A stretch of 64,000 bases of DNA from Streptococcus mutans (GCF_006739205.1 NZ_AP019720.1:558001-622000); one strand, 5' to 3'; shown: positions 1 to 7,198, counted from the stretch's first letter. Numbers and translations: made by a program. Notes: a model not told the origin generated them from the letters alone.

Positions 1-285
1 TATGCTGAAACACCGCGAGATACGGTTTTTACAACAGAATATTCTGTCAGAACTGCTATGGAAGCTGTTTACACTTTACTTGAAGTTGATCGTGGTGTCC
101 CTGAAGTGTTTGCTTCAACTTTTGATATTCGCATGCTACTTAATGCGCTTTACTATCTCAATGGTCAAAAATCTTTAATAGAAATTGATTTTCCTTGGGT
201 GGAAAAAGCAGCCCTTAAAGAAGCTCTCAAAAAGGTTAAAGGAACATACATAGAAGAATTATTGAAAGATTATCATCTGATTTAG
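1..285 (+). CDS. C-terminal fragment of an unidentified protein
   Basis: The reading frame is open from the first base of the window to a TAG at 283-285, so the true start lies upstream and only the last 94 residues are visible. The first internal ATG (58) has no ribosome binding site and is not the start. The visible part is soluble and mixed alpha/beta, with a lysine-rich helix near the end ([13 protein letters not shown]). I see no diagnostic motif and do not recognise the family. It runs in the same direction as the GAF-dnaX genes but is separated from them by 316 bp, so it is probably the end of a separate transcript. Confidence 0.6.
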   Translation, partial: YAETPRDTVFTTEYSVRTAMEAVYTLLEVDRGVPEVFASTFDIRMLLNALYYLNGQKSLIEIDFPWVEKAALKEALKKVKGTYIEELLKDYHLI

Positions 286-371
286 AAAATTTTCTATCTG
301 AAGATTCTAAAGGCAGACATCTATGATTACTGCGCAATCGCTCATAAGGGTTAAAAAAGCAGCAGTTCTCA

Positions 372-563
372 TTAGAAGATAAGTTCAATGAAGACTTTCT
401 AGCTACAGCTTTTTAAAAATGAATTTGTTTGCAAGATGATGTTTTTTTGACTGAGATTGTATCTATTAATGAACAAGTAGTCATATTATCAACGTTCAAT
501 CTTTTATCAAAATTATCAAGTAATGCTGTTAAAAACATAATGAAGTCATTAAAGACTTTTTAA
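372..563 (+). pseudogene. Possible decayed gene remnant between the window-edge gene and the GAF gene
   Basis: The 286-601 interval has no intact ORF. One frame from 372 reads as plausible protein (EDKFNEDFLATAF, then after in-frame stops at 414-416 and 420-422, DDVFLTEIVSINEQ and on to a TAA at 561-563). A neighbouring frame joins the two parts around 411-430 (FKNEFVCK), as expected of an old frameshift. No start codon or ribosome binding site goes with it. I read this as a fragment of a lost gene; chance coding-like composition is the alternative. Nothing else is visible in the interval except the promoter at its right end. Confidence 0.3.
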
Positions 564-586
564 TAGTCGCTCCTAAAGCTGTTTTT

Positions 587-595
587 TGTTATAAT
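587..595 (+). promoter_or_regulatory. Extended -10 promoter placing the start site at the GAF-protein ATG
   Basis: A perfect TGnTATAAT lies at 587-595 and the last T of the -10 is 7 nt before the A of the ATG at 602. Transcription would begin at or next to the start codon. There is no Shine-Dalgarno sequence. The -35 region is poor, as is usual with extended -10 promoters. Confidence 0.7.
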
Positions 596-601
596 AGTCT
601 T

Positions 602-1099
602 ATGAAAAATCAAGAAAAAATTTCGGCTTATCAAATTTTACTGGCTCAGGCACAATCGATGTTTGCCAATGAAACAAATGCTTTGGCCAATTTAGCCAAT
701 GCTACAGCCATGCTGAATAAGACTCTTCCTAATGCCATCTTTACAGGATTTTATCTTTTTGACGGTGAAGAACTTGTCTTAGGTCCTTTCCAAGGTGGTG
801 TCTCTTGTGTACGTATTGCTCTTGGAAAGGGTGTCTGTGGTCAGGCTGCTGCCAAAAAACAAACACTTATCGTAGGAGATGTCACCAAGCATGATAATTA
901 TATTTCCTGCGATTCAGCCGCTATGAGTGAAATTGTTATTCCTATGGTAAAAGACGGTCAGCTTATTGGTGTGCTGGATTTAGATTCACACTTAGTCGGT
1001 GATTATGATGTTATCGATCAAGGCTATTTAGAACAATTTGTGACAATTCTTCTGGAAAAAACAAATTGGCATTTTGACATGTTTGGAGTGAAAGACTGA
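602..1099 (+). CDS. GAF-domain protein, fRMsr-like (free methionine-R-sulfoxide reductase family)
   Basis: 165 residues forming a single GAF domain. The core pattern [20 protein letters not shown], the later Cys in [16 protein letters not shown] and the closing GVLDLDSH match small single-GAF proteins of the free methionine-(R)-sulfoxide reductase (YebR/MsrC-like) type, in which conserved cysteines do the redox chemistry. Three cysteines are in the expected regions, so reductase activity is plausible but inferred from family resemblance. Its stop overlaps the dnaX ATG by one base (TGATG), so the two are translationally coupled. The mRNA is probably leaderless: the -10 box ends 7 nt before the ATG. 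Confidence 0.85.
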   Translation: MKNQEKISAYQILLAQAQSMFANETNALANLANATAMLNKTLPNAIFTGFYLFDGEELVLGPFQGGVSCVRIALGKGVCGQAAAKKQTLIVGDVTKHDNYISCDSAAMSEIVIPMVKDGQLIGVLDLDSHLVGDYDVIDQGYLEQFVTILLEKTNWHFDMFGVKD

Positions 1100-2775
1100 T
1101 GTACCAAGCGCTTTATCGAAAATATCGAAGTCAGATTTTTGATGAAATGGTAGGGCAGGAAGTTGTGGCAAAGACCTTAAAACAGGCTGTCGCTTCAAAG
1201 AAGATTAGTCATGCCTATCTTTTTTCTGGACCAAGGGGAACAGGAAAAACCAGTGCTGCTAAGATTTTCGCCAAAGCCATGAACTGTCCTCATCAGGCAG
1301 ACGGGGAACCTTGCAATAACTGTGATATTTGCCATGATATTACCAACGGAAGTCTGGAAGATGTGATAGAAATTGATGCTGCTTCTAACAATGGTGTTGA
1401 TGAGATCCGTGAAATTCGTGATAAGTCAACCTATGCTCCTAGCCGTGCCACTTACAAGGTCTATATCATTGACGAAGTACACATGCTCTCAACAGGGGCT
1501 TTCAATGCCCTTTTGAAAACTTTGGAAGAACCAACAGAAAATGTTGTCTTTATTTTGGCAACAACTGAATTACATAAAATTCCAGCTACTATCCTTTCAC
1601 GTGTTCAACGTTTTGAGTTCAAAGCTATCAAAACCAAGGCCATAAAAGAGCATTTGGCAGACATTCTCAAAAAAGAAGGCCTCAGCTTTGATGAAGAAGC
1701 TTTAAGTTTGATTGCCAGACGTGCTGAAGGGGGGATGCGTGATGCCCTGTCCATTTTGGATCAGGCTCTTAGCTTAACGAATGATAATGATGTTTCGCTA
1801 GAAATAGCTGAAGAAATCACTGGTAGTATCAGCTTAAGAGCACTAGATCAGTATGTGGCTGACCTTTTGGCACATGAAACTCAGCAGGCACTTAGTGATT
1901 TAGATACTATTTTTAACAATGGCAAGAGTATGAGCCGTTTTGCGACAGATCTTTTAAATTATCTGCGTGACCTTCTGGTTGTCCAAGCGGGCGGAGAAAA
2001 CACGCATCATGGAGAAGCATTTGACAAAAATCTTACCTTATCACAAGAGACTATTTTTCAAATGATTGACGTTGTGACCAAAAGTCTACCGGAAATCAAA
2101 AACGGAACACATCCCAAGATTTATGCGGAAATGATGACCATTCGCCTATCTGAAAATAACCAGAAAGTTCATTCAGTTCAAGATTTACCGGATAATGTTG
2201 CTCAAGAAATTGAAGCGCTCAAATCGGAGATTAAAGAACTCAAAAAAAGCTTGCAATCTCTGGAAAAAGGCAAGCCTTTCAAAGTGACCAAGGTTCAAAA
2301 GACTTCCTTCCGCTATAAAGTGGATAAGGACAAGGTCATGACCATTATGCGAGAAACCGTGGCAGATAGTCAAAAATCGCGTGAGTATTTAGAAGCCCTC
2401 AAAGGTTCTTGGAATGAAATTTTAGACAGCATTTCACCTCAAGACCGAGCCCTTTTAATGGGGTCTGAGCCTGTTCTTGCTAACAGCGAAAATGCTATCT
2501 TGGCCTTTGATGCTGCCTTTAATGCCGAACAAGCTATGAAACGCTCAGATCTCAATGCTATGTTTGGCAATATCATGAGTCAGGCTTCTGGCTTTTCCCC
2601 AAAAATTATGGCTGTGCCAAGAGCTGAGTTTGATGCCATCCGTAGCGAATTTGCTCATAGCCTAAAGGCAGACAAAGATGATTCTCAAGAAGAAACAACA
2701 GAAGCAACAAAAGAGTTTATCCCCGAAGGCTTTGACTTCTTAGCGGATAAAATTGTCCTTGAAGAAGAGTCATAA
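1099..2775 (+). CDS. dnaX: DNA polymerase III subunit gamma/tau
   Basis: 558-residue clamp-loader ATPase. The N-terminal AAA+ module shows Walker A GPRGTGKT (44-51), a zinc-binding cysteine cluster (C63, C72, C75, C78), a Walker B ending in DEVHM and the arginine-finger region SRVQRF. A collar domain follows to about residue 380, then a charged tau-type tail. It loads the beta clamp and links polymerase to helicase. The length fits full-length tau of streptococci. The start overlaps the GAF stop. An A7 run at 2242-2248 (codons 382-384) sits just after the collar, where frame slippage would yield a shorter gamma-like product. A rho-independent terminator follows the stop. Confidence 0.97.
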   Translation: MYQALYRKYRSQIFDEMVGQEVVAKTLKQAVASKKISHAYLFSGPRGTGKTSAAKIFAKAMNCPHQADGEPCNNCDICHDITNGSLEDVIEIDAASNNGVDEIREIRDKSTYAPSRATYKVYIIDEVHMLSTGAFNALLKTLEEPTENVVFILATTELHKIPATILSRVQRFEFKAIKTKAIKEHLADILKKEGLSFDEEALSLIARRAEGGMRDALSILDQALSLTNDNDVSLEIAEEITGSISLRALDQYVADLLAHETQQALSDLDTIFNNGKSMSRFATDLLNYLRDLLVVQAGGENTHHGEAFDKNLTLSQETIFQMIDVVTKSLPEIKNGTHPKIYAEMMTIRLSENNQKVHSVQDLPDNVAQEIEALKSEIKELKKSLQSLEKGKPFKVTKVQKTSFRYKVDKDKVMTIMRETVADSQKSREYLEALKGSWNEILDSISPQDRALLMGSEPVLANSENAILAFDAAFNAEQAMKRSDLNAMFGNIMSQASGFSPKIMAVPRAEFDAIRSEFAHSLKADKDDSQEETTEATKEFIPEGFDFLADKIVLEEES

Positions 2776-2778
2776 TCA

Positions 2779-2810
2779 AAAAAAGAAAATTCCGATAGGG
2801 ATTTTCTTTT
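2779..2810 (+). terminator. Rho-independent terminator after dnaX
   Basis: A hairpin with arms AAAAGAAAATTCC and GGATTTTCTTTT around a short loop, with one bulged T, directly follows the dnaX stop. The A/U-rich right arm doubles as the U-tract. Confidence 0.7.
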
Positions 2811-2859
2811 AGATTATGTGACTTTTTAAAAGAAAATTTTAACATGAATTTTCTTTTTT

Positions 2860-2868
2860 TGGTACAAT
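2860..2868 (+). promoter_or_regulatory. Extended -10 promoter, leaderless arrangement
   Basis: TGGTACAAT ends at 2868, 7 nt before the ATG at 2875. A weak -35 (TTAACA, 2839-2844) is present at 18 bp. No Shine-Dalgarno sequence precedes the ATG. Confidence 0.6.
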
Positions 2869-2874
2869 AATAAT

Positions 2875-3069
2875 ATGTTAAAACAAGACTTCATTATCAT
2901 GCTGATAACGACTGTGACTGAAACCATTTTTTTTAATAATGCGATTTTTGAAGGTCAATTCTTTTGGGCTGGTTTTTGGGGGATTTTGCTCTTTCGCAGT
3001 CTGCGTAAGACTTATGTTATCAGCAAGTTTACCAAAGCCATCTTGTCGGCTACCAAGAAGAAAGACTAA
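2875..3069 (+). CDS. Small membrane protein, DUF3272-like
   Basis: 64 residues: two hydrophobic stretches (about 6-22 and 28-41, the second rich in Phe/Trp/Gly) followed by a basic tail ending TKKKD. Size, topology and position directly after dnaX match the streptococcal DUF3272 family as I remember it; function unknown. The promoter puts the transcript start at the ATG. The last 20 bp overlap the 3' end of convergent birA, and no terminator is visible between the two, so their transcripts can overlap antisense. Confidence 0.7.
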   Translation: MLKQDFIIMLITTVTETIFFNNAIFEGQFFWAGFWGILLFRSLRKTYVISKFTKAILSATKKKD

Positions 3070-3985
3070 TTTCGCCACTGTTAAGAATTTTTTCCTGCCC
3101 ATTTTCTAATTGCACGATGAGCTGTCCCGTATCTGTAATATCTGTCGCAATCCCCTTATAAGTCACATCATTTTCCACAAAGGTCACTTGTCTATCTAGG
3201 ACGAGTGATTTTTCTTTGTAGACTTTTATCAGTTCGGACTTAGGAATATTAAAGAAAATATTCCAAATTTCAGAGATGAGCTGATTCCGCGTGATAGTAG
3301 GCTTTTCAGAAAAAATGCTGCTTGCCTTGCTCTGCAATTCCTCAGGAAAATCAGTAACATGAAAATTAATGCCCATACCAATGATAACATCGGTAATCAA
3401 GCCTGTCTCGATAGAAGAAACAGCCTCGGTCAAAATACCAGCCACCTTTTTACCATGCAAATAAATATCATTGACCCACTTGATGTCTGTTTCAATCCCA
3501 GTCAAGCGAGAGATGGCCTTAACCACACTGGTAGCAGCCATCAAAGTATAAGAAGGTAACTGCTTAAAAGGCAATTCAGGGTGAAGATGTATAGACATAT
3601 AAATGCCTCCAGTTTCAGGAGTAAAAAACTGCCGACTAAAACGCCCCTTAGCAGCTGTCTGACTAGGCGCAAGATAAAGAGCAGGAGCGGGATCCCCTTT
3701 TTCAATACCTGCCTTAGCATCCAGCTGTGTCGAAGAACTCTTCTCATTGAAAAAGACCTTGATCCCAGTCATTTGCTCAATCTCATCCGGTAAAAAAAGA
3801 TCGCCCGAAAGCAAGCGATATCCACGATTCTTAACCGATTCAATGACAAGCCCCTTACTTTCTAAAGTCTGAATCGCCTTCCAAACAGCTGTCCGAGAAA
3901 TGCCCAAATCCTTACCCAGAACCTCACCTGTCACAAAATCATCCGCCTGCGAAAGTACCTGATAAATTTTCTCATATGTTTTCAT
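3050..3985 (-). CDS. birA: Bifunctional biotin-protein ligase / biotin operon repressor
   Basis: 311 residues from an ATG with GGTTGGGAT upstream; an in-frame start 30 codons earlier would add a hydrophobic stretch untypical of the family and is rejected. An N-terminal winged helix-turn-helix (KTYEKIYQVLSQADDFVTGE, then LGISRTAVWKAIQTLES) precedes the ligase domain. The latter shows SSTQLDAK, the biotinyl-AMP loop KGRFSRQF, KWVNDIY and KVAGILTE. It activates biotin to biotinyl-5'-AMP and attaches it to a lysine of carboxylase carrier proteins. The HTH means it probably also represses biotin uptake or synthesis genes. Confidence 0.95.
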   Translation of the reverse strand: MKTYEKIYQVLSQADDFVTGEVLGKDLGISRTAVWKAIQTLESKGLVIESVKNRGYRLLSGDLFLPDEIEQMTGIKVFFNEKSSSTQLDAKAGIEKGDPAPALYLAPSQTAAKGRFSRQFFTPETGGIYMSIHLHPELPFKQLPSYTLMAATSVVKAISRLTGIETDIKWVNDIYLHGKKVAGILTEAVSSIETGLITDVIIGMGINFHVTDFPEELQSKASSIFSEKPTITRNQLISEIWNIFFNIPKSELIKVYKEKSLVLDRQVTFVENDVTYKGIATDITDTGQLIVQLENGQEKILNSGEISLSSW

Positions 3986-4022
3986 AATCCCAACCTCAAC
4001 CACAAATGAATTTCTTATTGTT

Positions 4023-4031
4023 ATTGTAGCA
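4023..4031 (-). promoter_or_regulatory. birA promoter (extended -10)
   Basis: Read on the minus strand the sequence is TGCTACAAT, giving a start near 4016 and a leader of about 31 nt. A conventional ribosome binding site follows, unlike the leaderless genes nearby. Confidence 0.5.
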
Positions 4032-4203
4032 TAAAAAAGCAAGAAAAAAATGGAAAGAGAAACGCAATAAGACAAATGAGAAGTTTTAGTGGAGAAAGTA
4101 TCAAGGACGATGGAAGAAGTAGAGGTAAAAATTAAAAGAAGAACGCCTTGAGCGAATATGTAAAAATAGCTAGATTGTAATATTTTTGTAACTTTTGAAA
4201 TAG

Positions 4204-4212
4204 TGGTATAAT
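4204..4212 (+). promoter_or_regulatory. Extended -10 promoter of the accessory island
   Basis: TGGTATAAT at 4204-4212 with only a weak -35 upstream. The expected start is about 4219, giving a leader of roughly 47 nt to the ATG at 4266, which has GGAAG 6-10 nt upstream. The promoter looks intact although the gene it drives is broken. Confidence 0.6.
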
Positions 4213-4265
4213 AATAGGTGTAGATTATACCAAGCTAAAAACTAATAGATAATTGGAAGATATAA

Positions 4266-5067
4266 ATGATAGTTGAAAAAAATGATTATATTGAACATGA
4301 AGTAAAGATTCAATTAATGGATTGTATTTTAGAACACAATCAAGAATATCAATGGTTTGTTGATTATGTAGAAAACAATTTTAATTTAGATGATGTTAGT
4401 TCTTGGTTGGAGTTTAATGCTAAATTTTTGAAGCTTAGGGATGTTTACTCAATTTTTATTAAGATATTTAATTTAAAGCCAAACTTAATTTCTGCGAAGA
4501 CAGATTTGCTAACGGATTTATTAAAATTGCACAGTTCTTTATTGGGAAATTGACTTGGAAGCATGTTCTAATTCAATGATTACAAATTTTGGTAAAATTC
4601 TAACGGTTGTTGTTTTTACAACAAAACTAGAAAATGCTGACAATGGTACGGATAATAAAATTAACTTTGATTTATATCATTTTTTAGAAATGAAAATTAG
4701 AGAATTGGCACAATATCATTGGTATTTAGTCTTTAAATTAAATGTTTCTGATTTTATGTCTTATAAAGATCCGAGTTTCATATTAAGATAAATGATTAAA
4801 GATGTTTATGAGGAAACTGGAAGTTTTGAAAATATACCAGATATGCTTTTTATCTATCATTTCATGTACAATAGCAATTCTTTAAATATACGAAATGAAT
4901 GTATTCATGGTAGAGATTATTTGTCAGGTGCTAATTTACGACTAGCTTTTAGAGTTACCCTATTGTCTATACTTATGCTTAATAGACGAATAAAAAAAGT
5001 AGGTGAAAATAAAAATTTTGAAGCTTTTTCTTTATCAGTTAATGAAGTGAAAAATAAGAGGAGATAA
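4266..5067 (+). pseudogene. Broken HEPN/DUF4209-like gene (one frameshift, one nonsense codon)
   Basis: Three consecutive open segments (4266-4553, 4555-4791, 4792-5067) read as one protein of about 266 residues. The first leaves frame between about 4525 and 4553, where the other frame continues YWEIDLEACSNSM. The second and third share a frame and are separated only by TAA at 4789-4791. The C-terminal part contains RNECIHG (4891-4911), fitting the HEPN R-X4-H motif and the RNxxxHG signature I associate with DUF4209-type C-termini. HEPN domains often are RNases of toxin or anti-phage systems. A good promoter and ribosome binding site remain. Intact function is unlikely unless the disruptions are strain-specific or sequencing errors. 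Confidence 0.55.
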
Positions 5068-5069
5068 AA

Positions 5070-5631
5070 ATGGAAGATATCTTAAAATCATTAGTTACGT
5101 TGGGTGGATTTGGATTTTTTAATTATAAAGTTTTATTTTCAATTACAGATTTTGATAGTGGAAGTAGTGCAGATAAACACTATTTCATTGCGTTTATGTC
5201 ATCAATTAATTATTTTATATATTTAATAATCAATAGTTTTTGTAGTAGTACTGTTTTATCAATAATGGTTACTATATTAATATCTTTAGTTGTAACGTTA
5301 ATTCTACCTTTAATTTTTAAAGTCTATTATTTATTTGTAAATTTTATGCGAAAAAAAAAATAATTTACCAAAACTTAGTAATGAAAAAATCAGTGATATG
5401 GTTTTTAATGAGGATAATACCAATTGCTTTATTTTTAATTTTGAAGGTCATCTTATTTCTAAAGGAGTTTTTGGGGGAATGAGTGGTGAAAATGAAGAAT
5501 TTTCTTATATAATTTTTCCTTTTATAAAAGATAATGACGAAAGCACAATAAAAACTGAGGCTGAACTATTTGAATATTTAAATGATAAAAAAATTCAGAC
5601 TAAGATTTATTTGAACTTTGAAAAAAAATAA
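5070..5631 (+). pseudogene. Two-segment membrane protein interrupted at an A10 homopolymer
   Basis: Segment 1 (5070-5363, 97 residues, good GGAGATAAAAATG start) has two hydrophobic segments (about 44-60 and 65-88) and ends RKKK at a run of ten A (5351-5360) followed directly by TAA. Removing one A, or slippage there, joins it to segment 2 (5398-5631), which is open in that frame from the A-tract (KNNLPKLSNEKISDMVF onward). The joined protein would have 186 residues: a membrane N-terminus and a soluble C-terminal domain (FEGHLISKGVFGG). The layout recalls DUF6338-like proteins, weakly. It could be a fixed frameshift, a phase-variable tract or transcriptional slippage. It starts 2 bp after the HEPN-like gene, so the pair is one operon. 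Confidence 0.5.
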
Positions 5632-5634
5632 AAA

Positions 5635-5757
5635 TTATTTTTTTTCATCAGTAGTTTTAGGATATTTTACCTTATCTGGAACAGATTTAAGCTTACTTGT
5701 TTGACTATTTTTTACATCAGCAATATCTTTAGTTTTCCAATTGTTTAATTTCTTCAT
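5635..5757 (-). CDS. 40-residue lysine-rich small protein, unknown
   Basis: ATG at 5757 (minus strand), GAGG 6 nt upstream, and 40 codons to a TAA at 5635. The peptide begins MKKLNNWKTKDIADVKNSQT and ends YPKTTDEKK. It is hydrophilic and strongly basic (11 Lys), without membrane segment or signal peptide. A consensus promoter (TTGACT, 17 bp, TATAAT) lies about 75 nt upstream in the correct orientation. It is convergent with the membrane-protein gene, its stop only 3 bp from that gene's stop. Promoter, ribosome binding site and sensible codon use together support a real gene; no family is recognised. Confidence 0.55.
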   Translation of the reverse strand: MKKLNNWKTKDIADVKNSQTSKLKSVPDKVKYPKTTDEKK

Positions 5758-5839
5758 TTTTAACCTCATTCTAAATAAGTAGGGTAATCAATTCTTTGAG
5801 TATTTTATTTATGGCTTGTACATTATTTTTGATAATTTA

Positions 5840-5868
5840 ATTATAAGTTTATTGTAACATAGAGTCAA
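5840..5868 (-). promoter_or_regulatory. Consensus sigma-A promoter for the 40-residue ORF
   Basis: On the minus strand: -35 TTGACT (5868-5863), 17-bp spacer, -10 TATAAT (5845-5840). The start would be near 5833. This is one of the best-matching promoters in the window, and the small ORF at 5757 is the only gene it can serve. Confidence 0.7.
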
Positions 5869-5882
5869 GATGTTATATTTGT

Positions 5883-5927
5883 ACATTTAATTATATTGGT
5901 TTTCATAAAACCAATATAATTAAATGT
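5883..5927. repeat. Perfect 21-bp inverted repeat with 3-nt loop
   Basis: Arms 5883-5903 and 5907-5927 are exact reverse complements separated by CAT. The stem is AT-rich with a GG/CC pair near the loop. Neither side has a clear U-tract, so it is not a standard terminator. It lies 15 bp upstream of the -35 box of the small-ORF promoter and 47 bp before the 173-residue gene. Candidates are a regulator site, a hairpin blocking read-through in both directions, or the trace of a small mobile element. Confidence 0.8.
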
Positions 5928-5973
5928 GATAACTATTGATGAGTACTAAAAGTTTGTAAAGGAGTTTTAGCAG

Positions 5974-6495
5974 GTGATTAATTTTTCAGATTTAATGACA
6001 ACAATCATAGGAGCATTTATTGGTGGTTTATTTTCTATTTGGGTTGTAAGACTTCAATTGAAGTCAAGAGAAAAAGAAAAAGAAGCTGATCAAGCTTCTC
6101 AAATTGCAGCTTGGTTAACAGATATATCAAATTCAGATTATCAATCTGAGAATTATTTTATTAGATACAATTTAATTATTAATAACAATTCTAATTTACC
6201 TATATATAATGTTTTAGTCTTAGCGTTAAGTAATAAGAAATATCTTCACTTTCAGGACATTGAATACTGGGATTATAATCTTATCAATTATTATTCATTT
6301 TTAGTACCAGGGGAAAAAATAGATTCAATAAATACTTATGGGAGTGGTTTTGGTGAATACCCTGCGGTATCAATATTATTTACTGATAGTAACACGAGAC
6401 ATTGGTATCGTAATCAAATGGGGAAATTAACTCAGTTAAATTCCCAAGAATACGATAAGCTGGTTAAAAATTTAGGTTACAGACCACCACTCTAA
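5974..6495 (+). CDS. Membrane-anchored hypothetical protein
   Basis: 173 residues from a GTG with AAAGGAG 9 nt upstream. The N-terminus carries one transmembrane segment (about 8-24, TTIIGAFIGGLFSIWVV), then a short charged helix (KSREKEKEADQ). A beta-rich domain follows, with an NLIINNNSNLPIYNVLVLAL stretch resembling domains that bind by immunoglobulin-like sheets. It ends YRPPL. I do not recognise a family. Codon use is AT-rich like the rest of the island. One anchor plus a cytosolic or external beta-domain suggests a sensor or scaffold, but that is conjecture. Confidence 0.75.
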   Translation: MINFSDLMTTIIGAFIGGLFSIWVVRLQLKSREKEKEADQASQIAAWLTDISNSDYQSENYFIRYNLIINNNSNLPIYNVLVLALSNKKYLHFQDIEYWDYNLINYYSFLVPGEKIDSINTYGSGFGEYPAVSILFTDSNTRHWYRNQMGKLTQLNSQEYDKLVKNLGYRPPL

Positions 6496-6510
6496 AAAAT
6501 TTTCCCCTCT

Positions 6511-6628
6511 TAAGTTTCTTTTAAGAAACTTATTCTATACTATAGTCATCCTAGCAATAGGAATCCTAAAACTTTTCTTTTTCATAAATCTCCTAAGAAT
6601 CTCAGTCCATTTGGACTGGGATTTTTTT
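6511..6628 (+). ncRNA. Candidate small RNA: inverted repeat, -10-like box and strong terminator without an ORF
   Basis: After the 173-residue gene there is a perfect 10-bp inverted repeat (6511-6520 / 6523-6532), then TATACT (6536-6541), and about 58 bp later a strong rho-independent terminator (6599-6628). No reading frame with a ribosome binding site lies between. This could be an independent RNA of about 80 nt starting near 6548, or just the 3' UTR of the upstream gene. The -35 region is poor. Confidence 0.3.
6599..6628 (+). terminator. Rho-independent terminator upstream of the metK region
   Basis: A 10-bp stem ATCTCAGTCC / GGACTGGGAT (one G-U) with an ATTT loop is followed by seven T. 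It isolates metK from the island. The 6629-6814 stretch to the metK promoter shows nothing recognisable. Confidence 0.85.
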
Positions 6629-6814
6629 GCGGGTAGACTCGCTGCTAAAACTTCTATTAAAAATAGTTATAACTAGCTGGTTGGAAAAAATATAGTGATT
6701 TATGATTGATGGTAATTAAGCTATAAAATAGCAGGATACTAGCAGTATTAGCTCTAGAAAATTGAGTTGAGCCACTTAAAAAAATAAATTTAATGACTCT
6801 ATTTAATAAAAACG

Positions 6815-6823
6815 TGGTACAAT
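6815..6823 (+). promoter_or_regulatory. metK promoter (extended -10)
   Basis: TGGTACAAT at 6815-6823 predicts a start near 6830, which is exactly where the first paired strand of the putative riboswitch begins. Confidence 0.6.
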
Positions 6824-6829
6824 GGTAGA

Positions 6830-7198
6830 GTTAATGAGTCCCGAAAAGGCGGCTTTTGTGTTTAAAATACTTTTATTCTTTCTTGGCTTGTTGTGGTAAC
6901 CTTAAATGCTAACTGTAACATGGCTGCTAGACTAAAAATATTTGATCAACACAAGGGGCATCTTCTTAAATGCGGATTGCTCGGAAAGTTTTCAACTTTC
7001 AGTCGGTTCTTTGTAACTCGCTTCAAATGACTGCATCTAAAGTTGCTAGTCATTTGACGGTAGCCGCTATTGGCGGTCTGCCTCAGCGCCTTACTAGTTT
7101 AACACTTGAAAGGGAAAGATTTCTTGTGTTTAGCAGGTTAGTAGGTCGCAAATTTCTCTTTTTTAGAGAAACATCTATTTTTAAAGGGGGGACATTTT
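6830..7198 (+). promoter_or_regulatory. metK leader with SMK-box (SAM-III) features and a long structured insertion
   Basis: The leader is about 370 nt. At its 5' end GTTAA (6830-6834), GUCCC (6838-6842), GAAA, then AAGGCG (6846-6851) follow the order of the Enterococcus SMK box: outer helix, anti-Shine-Dalgarno, GAAA, inner helix. The partners are present: CGCCTT (7087-7092) matches AAGGCG perfectly, TTAAC (7099-7103) matches GTTAA, then comes GAAAGGG. The metK ribosome binding site AAAGGGGGGAC (7183-7193) can pair with GUCCC. Between the inner-helix strands lie about 235 nt with hairpins at 6984-7000 and 7024-7056; another is at 7153-7171. SMK boxes block the Shine-Dalgarno when S-adenosylmethionine binds. 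The 80-codon ORF here (6970-7212) has no ribosome binding site and is rejected. Confidence 0.6.
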
